Below are positions 34,426 through 44,513 of a stretch of 64,000 bases of DNA, piece after piece. Within the stretch, counting starts at the first letter, position 1. Each line of letters begins with the position of its first letter. Under the pieces are notes generated by a model. It did no database searches. It saw only the letters and a program-made list of their open reading frames with translations, and had not been told where the DNA came from. The stretch is from Ascidia mentula (lineage: Eukaryota; Chordata; Ascidiacea; Phlebobranchia; Ascidiidae). A program made the position numbers and the translations under genes. The stretch is taken from positions 11,731,001 to 11,795,000 of the forward strand of contig OX387202.1 of the NCBI GenBank assembly GCA_947561715.1. Reading direction: 5' to 3'.

Positions 34426-37400
34426 TGAAACCTCTTGTACGTTAGTTTATGAAATTCTTTGCGTTTAACGTAAACTGTGGTTTTTGTTGACAGTTGCAAG
34501 TGTCTAAGTTAAGAAATGCATTACGTTTAACGTAAACTCTGGTTTTTGTTGGCAGTTGCAAATGTCTAAGTTAAGAAATGCATTGCGTTTAACGTGGACT
34601 GTGGTTTTTGTTGGCAGTTGCAAGTGTCTACGTTAAGAAATGCATTGCGTTTAACGTAAACTCTGGTTTTTGTTGGCAGTTGCAAGTGTCTGAGTTAAGA
34701 AATGCATTGCGTTTAACGTAAACTCTGGTTTTTGTTGACAGTTGCAAGTGTCTAAGTTAAGAAATGCATTACGTTTAACGTAAACTCTGGTTTTTGTTGG
34801 CAGTTGCAAATGTCTAAGTTAAGAAATGCATTGCGTTTAACGTGGACTGTGGTTTTGTTGGCAGTTGCAAGTGTCTACGTTAAGAAATGCATTGCGTTTA
34901 ACGTAAACTGTGGTTTTTGTTGGCAGTTGCAAGTGTCTGAGTTAAGAAATGCATTGCGTTTAACGTAAACTCTGGTTTTTGTTGGCAGTTGCAAATGTCT
35001 AAGTTAAGAAATGCATTGCGTTTAACGTGGACTGTGGTTTTTGTTGGCAGTTGCAAATGTCTAAGTTAAGAAATGCATTGCGTTTAACGTAAACTCTGGT
35101 TTTTGTTGACAGTTGCAAGTGTCTAAGTTAAGAAATGCATTGCGTTTAACGTAAACTCTGGTTTTTGTTGGCGGTTGCAAATGTCTAAGTTAAGAAATGC
35201 ATTGCGTTTAACGTAAACTCTGGTTTTTGTTGGCGGTTGCAAATGTCTAAGTTAAGAAATGCATTGCGTTTAACGTAAACTCTGGTTTTTGTTGGCGGTT
35301 GCAAATGTCTAAGTTAAGAAATGCATTGCGTTTAACGTAAACTCTGGTTTTTGTTGACAGTTGCAAGGGTCTAAGTTAAGAAATGCATTGCGTTTAACGT
35401 AAACTCTGGTTTTTGTTGGCAGTTGCAAGTGTCTGAGTTAAGAAATGCATTGCGTTTAACGTAAACTGTGGTTTTTGTTGGCAGTTGCAAGTGTCTAGGT
35501 TAAGAAATGCATTGCGTTTAACGTAAACTGTGGTTTTTGTTGACAGTTGCAAGTGTCTAAGTTAGGAAATGCATTGCGTTTAACGTAAACTGTGGTTTTT
35601 GTTGACAGTTGCAAGTGTCTAGGTTAAGAAATGCATTGCGTTTAACGTAAACTGTGGTTTTTGTTGGCAGTTGCAAGTGTCTAGGTTAAGAAATGCATTG
35701 CGTTTAACGTAAACTGTGGTTTTTGTTGACAGTTGCAAGTGTCTAAGTTAAGAAATGCATTGCGTTTAACGTAAACTGTGGTTTTTGTTGACGGTTGCAA
35801 GTGTCTAAGTTAAGAAATGCATTGCGTTTAACGTAAACTGTGGTTTTTGTTGACGGTTGCAAGGGTCTAAGTTAAGAAATGCATTTCGTTTAACGTAAAC
35901 TGTGGTTTTTGTTGACAGTTGCAAGTGTCTAAGTTAAGAAATGCATTGCGTTTAACGTAAACTGTGGTTTTTGTTGACAGTTGCAAGTGTCTAAGTTAAG
36001 AAATGCATTTCGTTTAACGTAAACTGTGGTTTTTGTTGACAGTTGCAAGTGTCTAAGTTAAGAAATGCATTGCGTTTAACGTAAACTGTGGTTTTTGTTG
36101 ACAGTTGCAAGTGTCTAAGTTAAGAAATGCATTGCGTTTAACGTAAACTGTGGTTTTTGTTGACAGTTGCAAGGGTCTAAGTTAAGAAATGCATTTCGTT
36201 TAACGTAAACTGTGGTTTTTGTTGACAGTTGCAAGGGTCTAAGTTAAGAAATGCATTGCGTTTAACGTAAACTGTGGTTTTTGTTGACAGTTGCAAGTGT
36301 CTAGGTTAAGAAATGCATTGCGTTTAACGTAAACTCTGGTTTTTGTTGACAGTTGCAAGTGTCTAGGTTAAGAAATGCATTGCGTTTAACGTAAACTCTG
36401 GTTTTTGTTGACAGTTGCAAGTGTCTAGGTTAAGAAATGCATTGCGTTTAACGTAAACTCTGGTTTTTGTTGACAGTTGCAAGTGTCTAGGTTAAGAAAT
36501 GCATTGCGTTTAACGTAAACTCTGGTTTTTGTTGACAGTTGCAAGTGTCTAGGTTAAGAAATGCATTGCGTTTAACGTAAACTCTGGTTTTTGTTGGCAG
36601 TTGCAAGTGTCTAAGTTAAGAAATGCATTGCGTTTAACGTAAACTCTGGTTTTTGTTGGCAGTTGCAAGTGTCTAGGTTAAGAAATGCATTGCGTTTAAC
36701 GTAAACTCTGGTTTTTGTTGACAGTTGCAAGTGTCTAGGTTAAGAAATGCATTGCGTTTAACGTAAACTCTGGTTTTTGTTGGCAGTTGCAAGTGTCTAA
36801 GTTAAGAAATGCATTGCGTTTAACGTAAACTCTGGTTTTTGTTGGCAGTTGCAAGTGTCTAGGTTAAGAAATGCATTGCGTTTAACGTAAACTCTGGTTT
36901 TTGTTGGCAGTTGCAAGTGTCTAAGTTAAGAAATGCATTGCGTTTAACGTAAACTCTGGTTTTTGTTGGCAGTTGCAAGTGTCTAGGTTAAGAAATGCAT
37001 TGCGTTTAACGTAAACTCTGGTTTTTGTTGACAGTTGCAAGTGTCTAGGTTAAGAAATGCATTGCGTTTAACGTAAACTCTGGTTTTTGTTGACAGTTGC
37101 AAGTGTCTAGGTTAAGAAATGCATTGCGTTTAACGTAAACTCTGGTTTTTGTTGACAGTTGCAAGTGTCTAGGTTAAGAAATGCATTGCGTTTAACGTAA
37201 ACTCTGGTTTTTGTTGGCAGTTGCAAGTGTCTAGGTTAAGAAATGCATTGCGTTTAACGTAAACTCTGGTTTTTGTTGACAGTTGCAAGTGTCTAGGTTA
37301 AGAAATGCATTGCGTTTAACGTAAACTCTGGTTTTTGTTGACAGTTGCAAGTGTCTAGGTTAAGAAATGCATTGCGTTTAACGTAAACTCTGGTTTTTGT

Positions 37401-40400
37401 TGACAGTTGCAAGTGTCTAGGTTAAGAAATGCATTGCGTTTAACGTAAACTCTGGTTTTTGTTGACAGTTGCAAGTGTCTAGGTTAAGAAATGCATTGCG
37501 TTTAACGTAAACTCTGGTTTTTGTTGACAGTTGCAAGTGTCTAGGTTAAGAAATGCATTGCGTTTAACGTAAACTCTGGTTTTTGTTGACAGTTGCAAGT
37601 GTCTAGGTTAAGAAATGCATTGCGTTTAACGTAAACTCTGGTTTTTGTTGACAGTTGCAAGTGTCTAGGTTAAGAAATGCATTGCGTTTAACGTAAACTC
37701 TGGTTTTTGTTGACAGTTGCAAGTGTCTAGGTTAAGAAATGCATTGCGTTTAACGTAAACTCTGGTTTTTGTTGACAGTTGCAAGTGTCTAGGTTAAGAA
37801 ATGCATTGCGTTTAACGTAAACTCTGGTTTTTGTTGACAGTTGCAAGTGTCTAGGTTAAGAAATGCATTGCGTTTAACGTAAACTCTGGTTTTTGTTGAC
37901 AGTTGCAAGTGTCTAGGTTAAGAAATGCATTGCGTTTAACGTAAACTCTGGTTTTTGTTGACAGTTGCAAGTGTCTAGGTTAAGAAATGCATTGCGTTTA
38001 ACGTAAACTCTGGTTTTTGTTGACAGTTGCAAGTGTCTAGGTTAAGAAATGCATTGCGTTTAACGTAAACTCTGGTTTTTGTTGGCAGTTGCAAGTGTCT
38101 AAGTTAAGAAATGCATTGCGTTTAACGTAAACTCTGGTTTTTGTTGGCAGTTGCAAATGTCTAAGTTAAGAAATGCATTGGGTTTAACGTAAACTCATTG
38201 CGTTTTACGTAAACTGTGGTTTTCGTTGACAGTTGCAAGTGTCTAAGTTAAGAAATGCATTGCGTTTAACGTAAACTCTGGTTTTTGTTGACAGTTGCAA
38301 GTGTCTAAATTAAGAAATGCATTGCGTTTAACGTAAACTTTGGTTTTTGTTGACAGTTGCAAGTGTCTAAGTTAAGAAATGCATTGGGTTTAACGTAAAC
38401 TCATTGCGTTTTACGTAAACTTTGGTTTTTGTTGACAGTTGCAAGTGTCTAAGTTAAGAAATGCATTGCGTTTAACGTAAACTCTGGTTTTTGTTGACAG
38501 TTGCAAGTGTCTAAGTTAAGAAATGCATTGCGTTTAACGTAAACTCTGGTTTTTGTTGGCAGTTGCAAATGTCTAAGTTAAGAAATGCATTGGGTTTAAC
38601 GTAAACTCATTGCGTTTTACGTAAACTTTGGTTTTTGTTGACAGTTGCAAGTGGCTAAGTTAAGAAATGCATTGCGTTTAACGTAAACTCTGGTTTTTGT
38701 TGACAGTTGCAAGTGTCTAAGTTAAGAAATGCATTGCGTTTAACGTAAACTTTGGTTTTTGTTGACGGTTGCAAGTGTCTAAGTTAAGAAATGCATTGCG
38801 TTTAACGTAAACTCTGGTTTTTGTTGACAGTTGCAAGTGTCTAAGTTAAGAAATGCATTGCGTTTAACGTAAACTGTCTAAGTTAAGAAATGCATTGCGT
38901 TTAACGTAAACTCTGGTTTTGGTTGACAGTTGCAAGGGTCTAAGTTAAGAAATGCATTGCGTTTAACGTAAACTCTGGTTTTTGTTGACAGTTGCAAGTG
39001 TCTAAGTTAAGAAATGCATTGCGTTTAACGTAAACTGTCTAAGTTAAGAAATGCATTGCGTTTAACGTAAACTCTGGTTTTGGTTGACAGTTGCAAGGGT
39101 CTAAGTTAAGAAATGCATTGCGTTTAACGTAAACTCTGGTTTTTGTTGACAGTTGCAAGTGTCTAAGTTAAGAAATGCATTGCGTTTAACGCAAACTGTC
39201 TAAGTTAAGAAATGCATTGCGTTTAACGTAAACTCTGGTTTTGGTTGACAGTTGCAAGGGTCTAAGTTAAGAAATGCATTGCGTTTAACGTAAACTCTGG
39301 TTTTGGTTGACAGTTGCAAGGGTCTAAGTTAAGAAATGCATTTCGTTTAACGTAAACTCTGGTTTTTGTTGGCAGTTGCAAATGTCTAAGTTAAGAAATG
39401 CATTGGGTTTAACGTAAACTCATTGCGTTTTACGTAAACTGTGGTTTTCGTTGACAGTTGCAAGTGTCTAAGTTAAGAAATACATTGCGTTTAACGTAAA
39501 CTCTGGTTTTTGTTGGCAGTTGCAAATGTCTAAGTTAAGAAATGCATTGGGTTTAACGTAAACTCATTGCGTTTTACGTAAACTGTGGTTTTCGTTGACA
39601 ATTGCAAGTGTCTAAGTTAAGAAATGCATTGCGTTTAACGTAAACTCTGGTTTTTGTTGACAGTTGCAAGTGTCTAAGTTAAGAAATGCATTGCGTTTAA
39701 CGTAAACTCTGGTTTTTGTTGACGGTTGCAAGTGTCTAAGTTAAGAAATGCATTGCGTTTAACGTAAACTCTGGTTTTTGTTGACAGTTGCAAGGGTCTA
39801 AGTTAAGAAATGCATTGCGTTTAACGTAAACTGTCTAAGTTAAGAAATGCATTGCGTTTAACGTAAACTGTCTAAGTTAAGAAATGCATTGCGTTTAACG
39901 TAAACTCTGGTTTTGGTTGTCGGTTGCAAGTGTCTAAGTTAAGAAATGCATTGCGTTTAACGTAAACTCTGGTTTTTGTTGACAGTTGCAAGGGTCTAAG
40001 TTAAGAAATGCATTGCGTTTAACGTAAACTGTCTAAGTTAAGAAATGCATTGCGTTTTTCGTAAACTGTGGTTTTTGTTGACAGTTGCAAGTGTCTAAGT
40101 TAAGAAATGCATTGCGTTTAACGTAAACTCTGGTTTTTGTTGGCAGTTGCAAATGTCTAAGTTAAGAAATGCATTGCGTTTAACGTAAACTCTGGTTTTT
40201 GTTGACAGTTGCAAGGGTCTAAGTTAAGAAATGCATTGCGTTTAACGTAAACTCTGGTTTTGGTTGACAGTTGCAAGGGTCTAAGTTAAGAAATGCATTG
40301 CGTTTAACGTAAACTCTGGTTTTGGTTGACAGTTGCAAGGGTCTAAGTTAAGAAATGCATTGCGTTTAACGTAAACTGTCTAAGTTAAGAAATGCATTGC

Positions 40401-40836
40401 GTTTAACGTAAACTCTGGTTTTGGTTGACAGTTGCAAGGGTCTAAGTTAAGAATTGCATTGCGTTTAACGTAAACTGTCTAAGTTAAGAAATGCATTGCG
40501 TTTAACGTAAACTCTGGTTTTTGTTGACGGTTGCAAGTGTCTAAGTTACGAAACGCATTTCTTAACTCAAAACCCTTGCAACTGTACACAAAACCAGAGT
40601 GTACGTTGAACGCAATGCATTTCTTAACTCAAGACCCTTGCAACTGTCAACAAAAACCAGAGTGTTTTTTGAACGCAATGCATTTCCTTACTCAAGACCC
40701 TTGCAACTGTACACAAAGCCAGAGTGTACGTTGAACGCAATGCATTTCTTAACTCAAGACCCTTGCAACTGTCAACAAAAACCAGAGTTTACGTTAAACG
40801 CAAAGAATTTCATAAACTAACGTACCACAAGTTTCA
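34426..40836. repeat. 62-bp satellite array, about 100 units, inverted at its right end
   Basis: The basic unit (62 bases) runs gcattgcgtttaacgtaaac, tctggtttttgttgacagtt, gcaagtgtctaagttaagaa, at. Units vary at a few positions (tctgg/tgtgg, gacag/ggcag/gacgg, ctaag/ctagg), and stretches such as 36300-38090 are strongly homogenised. From about 38170, longer units with a second cattgcgttttacgtaaact block and shortened 37-base units appear. After 40556 the last four to five units are in reverse orientation. The outermost sequences (34426-34505 and 40757-40836) are near-perfect inverted copies starting TGAAAC. No coding function. Confidence 0.95.
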
Positions 40837-41089
40837 CACCAAAGCGATACAGTTGATACGGGGAAACTAAGGAGTGATAGTTACCTGGAAAATCCGTGTG
40901 TACGTTAGTATAATTTCCATGTAAACAGGGCTAATGTGGCGGGTTCCCGCCAAAAGCAGCCGGAAACGGTTGAGAATTGTAAAACACTGCGCGAACGAAT
41001 GCGATATTTTTAAAGCGGGTAGAGGGATGCTAGTTGGCAAATTAAATTGTCAGTTATCAAAACTTTGAAAGCGGGCTTACTCAGATACC

Positions 41090-42690
41090 CTGCGAGGCAT
41101 GATTTTTTTCCTTGTAAAAGTTCATAGGCTGACCGGAACGCTGGAGCAAGTCACTTCGACTCCCCGTATCATGCTGTGGTTGCAAGAGACGTTAGAGATA
41201 TTTCACGAGCGCACAAAATCCGATAGAATGTACATAGACGCAACCGGCAGCGTCATTAAAAACCGAGGTAACGATGCAGATTTGTACGTTTACGAATAGT
41301 TGTATAGAAACCCTGATAAAGCGTCATTTGGCTGTCGCATCGTATGTGACAAACCGCCATAATATCGCATCTATTTCACAATTTTTGAAATTTTTCAAAA
41401 TCGACGAAAGCAAATTCATCGGAAAAATAAACATTAAACTTATAATGTGCGATAGTTCAAAGGCGCTTATCTGTTTAATTTTAGTCGAGTATATGGTCGA
41501 GGACTTTCACGCTTATATAGAACGATGTTGCGCGGTCATATCGGGCGAAGCAAGTGACAGGCAGTTAAATCAGAAGCCGTTTTTTCATTTATGTAATGGT
41601 CACATTATGAAAAACTTTTATGCGGATTAGTCAAAAAGCGTCGCGCCGAATCGATGTTTATCGTTGGTTTATTAGTAGCCGCAGGGGGTATGAAGGATAT
41701 TGAGGAAATTTTGTTTCACATGACTCTACTTTACAATTCAAAGGATGCAAATCAAGCTAAAACCAGTTGGGATTTGTTAAATGATATAAAGAGCGCAAAA
41801 ATGTTGACCCAACATAACAAATGGTTGCGTGCCAGAAAGTCACGCGTGTAGAAATGAGAAGCAGAAGAAACAGGAAGCCACGCTTGTGGAAGAGAGCAGC
41901 AGAAGAAACAGGAAACCATGCATGTCGAAGTGAGCAGCAGAAAAAACAGGAAGCCACGCTTGTGGAAGTGAGCAGCAGAAAAAACAGGAAGCCACGTTTG
42001 TAGAAGTGAGCAGCAGAAAAAACAGGAAGCCACGCTTGTGGAAGTGAGCAGCAGAAAAAACAGGAAGCCACGTTTGTAGAAGTGAGCAGCAGAAAAAACA
42101 GGAAGCCGCGTTTGTAGAAGTGAGCAGCAGAAAAAACAGGAATCCACGCTTGTGGAAGTGAGCTTGATCCAAGTTTGGCACGGCGCGCAAAATGGAAACG
42201 ACGAATAGCATGAATACCTCAGATTACGCGGATTTTTCGGCAGAAAATGTTTGGCTTAGTGACAAACGTATAGATGCGGCGCATTATACGTATTACTTTA
42301 TCAATTCCCAGGGATCGACGGAATGCAGAGCACGTTGGCGTACTCACGTGCAATGGATAGGGTACGAACGTACACTCCACAAAAGAAGTTTATTCAAATG
42401 AATAATGTTCATAGTAACCATTGGGTAACAGTTTCAAATATTTTATGATTAAATAACCATACAGTTCAAATATATGACAGTCAGTCGACTGAGTATAAAT
42501 CGGACGAAAAGTTCGCTATTTCTAAATTGCTAAATTTAACTTATTTTAAATACATAAGTCTGGAATTCCCAAATGTGCAAAATTTTGTTCTGGTAACTGT
42601 GGGGTGTACGCTATAGCGTTTGCGGTCGCTTTATGTTTCAAAAGCCGAACTGCTGTGAAGCATGTTTTGTCTGTAACAGTATGCTATGCA
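41090..42690 (+). mobile_element. Remnant of a DNA transposon with transposase-like and Ulp1-like protease coding
   Basis: Several plus-strand frames, separated by frameshifts, look like one decayed element. MYIDATGSVIKNRG and, in another frame, IASISQFLKFFKIDESKF ... IMCDSSKALI ... HLCNGHIMKNF resemble DDE-type transposases of Mutator-like or related elements. Further right, NHWVTVSNI then VQIYDSQST, then (other frame) SGNCGVYAIAFAVALCF matches the His, Asp and Cys blocks of C48 (Ulp1-like) cysteine proteases carried by some such transposons. A 38-bp tandem repeat separates the two parts. The family is not assigned with confidence. Confidence 0.6.
41860..42160 (+). repeat. 38-bp tandem repeat, about eight copies
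   Basis: Unit: gtgagcagcagaaaaaacag then gaagccacgcttgtggaa, with cgcttgtgg/cgtttgtag variants. Because 38 is not a multiple of three, every frame stays open in turn, which explains long spurious frames on both strands. It lies inside the transposon remnant. Confidence 0.85.
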
Positions 42691-43545
42691 ACGCCTATCC
42701 TTCATGGTAACGTCAGTGTGCATATATGTAATATATACTTTTCGTTTTAAGAAGGGGGTTCTTTAGTTTAAAGTAGGTCATGCAATTAAGACGTTAGTTT
42801 TATTTTTTTCATACGTGTTTGACGTTACTTGATGGTGAAACCTAACCTAAACATTTTGTCTGCTTAGAAAGTCCTCCATATGCACAGCAGAGGCGTGGCG
42901 CAGTTAAGGAACCTGGAACATTTCGTGTAGCAAGATCACAGATTTACAATTTCCAGTCATTTATGTCGGAATATCTTAGATCTTCCGTGGTCTTGACGAC
43001 ATGACTTCTATGCGTATGGCATTTAGTCAAGCACGACTGACGTCCCTTATAGGAGAAATCCTTGCACTATTTTTAGCTAGGGTTGTTATGGCTGGTTGAA
43101 GCATTAAACTGCTGATTAACCTAACTCACGTATGATTTTAAGTTTTGGCCCATTTTTTGTGACAAGAATTTATCTTAAACTAAATTACCACTTTTAACGT
43201 TTTATGGTCTTTGTTGTTGTCTAATCCGAAAATATATTTTTTACTACTATTAGTGGCACAAACTTAGTCCTCGTCTACATTTTCTTGTAGCGTCATTTTT
43301 TACGAGGGGAGGTCTAACTCTTGTAAGTCCACTATTTTTAGGAAGATCACCTCCAGTTTGGAAGTATTAGGTGTGACGTGTCTTAAAACTTGGCATTATT
43401 CCAAAAATTGGCATTGAGGATAATTAGTTGTACCTATACTACTTGTGTTGTTGTATATTGCTATTTCTCTTTATTCATACCTGAATGAGTACAGATTATT
43501 GATTATATACGAGATGAGCCAATTTACTTTTTGACGGCCATCCAG
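42690..43545. other. Intergenic, nothing recognised
   Basis: AT-rich DNA with no supported gene or repeat between the transposon remnant and the duplicated flank of transporter C. Confidence 0.4.
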
Positions 43546-43751
43546 CTGTCTGTACACTTCCTTTTCGCAGTTCCACAGAACATGGTATCATATAAAATAT
43601 ATTTTGCCAAACCACTGGGGCAGTAAGCCAACACATTCTTACCTCAAATGGCCTCTTGAAGCGTTTTTCGTATCTGTCTTAGGTCAGTAGTGCAGCAGCT
43701 TCAACATTTTGTACGTAGCATGTTCTAAAAGGCTTTGTTGTTGTTTTCTTC

Positions 43752-44267
43752 ATAAGGTTCACAGGCTTCGCAGCCAAGGCATTGCAGCCAAGCTGGATCA
43801 GCCACTTTTCCCGACAAGTCGGAGCGAGATCTGAAAAATCAAGCTCCCGGTGAGGTTTAAACTTATGACCCTGGGCTAACCAGGCCCAACGCTCTACCCA
43901 TGAGCTACAGGAGCTCAGTGGCTTCACGGGGTTTATTGTGGCCAAGGTACACTGGTGCGCAAGCGCACAACTTGTCAGGCGACATTCACAAGCGTAGAGG
44001 ATCTCCACCACCGTAATCAGACAACGCAGAAGTAATGCCATGCTTGCGCATAGCAAGGCGGGATCGCCCCACTGCGCAGGCCCTTTATATTTTTATATCC
44101 AAATTGTCGGGAAAAGTGGCTGATCCAGCTTGGCTGCAATGCCTTGGCTGCGAAGCCTGTGAACGTTATGATAAGAATATTAGAGCTGTGATCGCCAAAT
44201 ATAAAGGGCCTGCGCAGTGGGGCGATCCTGCCTTGCTATGCGTAAGCATGGTATTACTTCTGCGTTA
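43752..44267. mobile_element. tRNA-derived SINE in fold-back form, 11-bp target duplication
   Basis: About 516 bases lie between two copies of ttgttttcttc (43741-43751 and 44268-44278); the paralogous segment near 33340 lacks the insertion. The minus strand at about 43843-43914 folds as a tRNA: GCTCCTG acceptor arm, TAGCTCATGGGTAGAGC (D arm, A box), TGGGC-CTGGTTA-GCCCA anticodon arm (GGT, Thr-like), and AGTTTAAACCT (B box) in a weakened T arm. The SINE body (gtggctgatccagcttggct) recurs inverted at about 44105-44165, and arms 44028-44092 / 44190-44265 are reverse complements, making a large hairpin. Confidence 0.8.
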
Positions 44268-44513
44268 TTGTTTTCTTCCTTTCAAGATATGTCATAAGGT
44301 TTGGCAACAATTTCTTTTTTTGCCGAAAGATTGTGACCTACACAATGCACAAAACGCATGTATCCAGCAATTCTTGAGTATATTTTAACACGAAATTAAT
44401 AATATGGACATAAAATACTAACACGTCGATATATTACAGCGCTGTCTAAATTAAATGGCTTTATAGTATCATTATAATCTTGTGCAATTTGGAAAATCTC
44501 ACAACTTGCTGAA

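Noticed and set aside
34426..40836. CRISPR-like array
   Set aside because: Units are contiguous 62-bp tandem copies without unique spacers, in an animal genome.
41752..42211. Several overlapping long minus-strand frames rich in Phe/Cys/Leu
   Set aside because: Produced by the 38-bp tandem repeat, which has no stops in these frames; repeat artefact.
43843..43914. Functional tRNA-Thr gene
   Set aside because: The T arm is mispaired and the sequence continues into a SINE body; it is a tRNA-derived SINE head.
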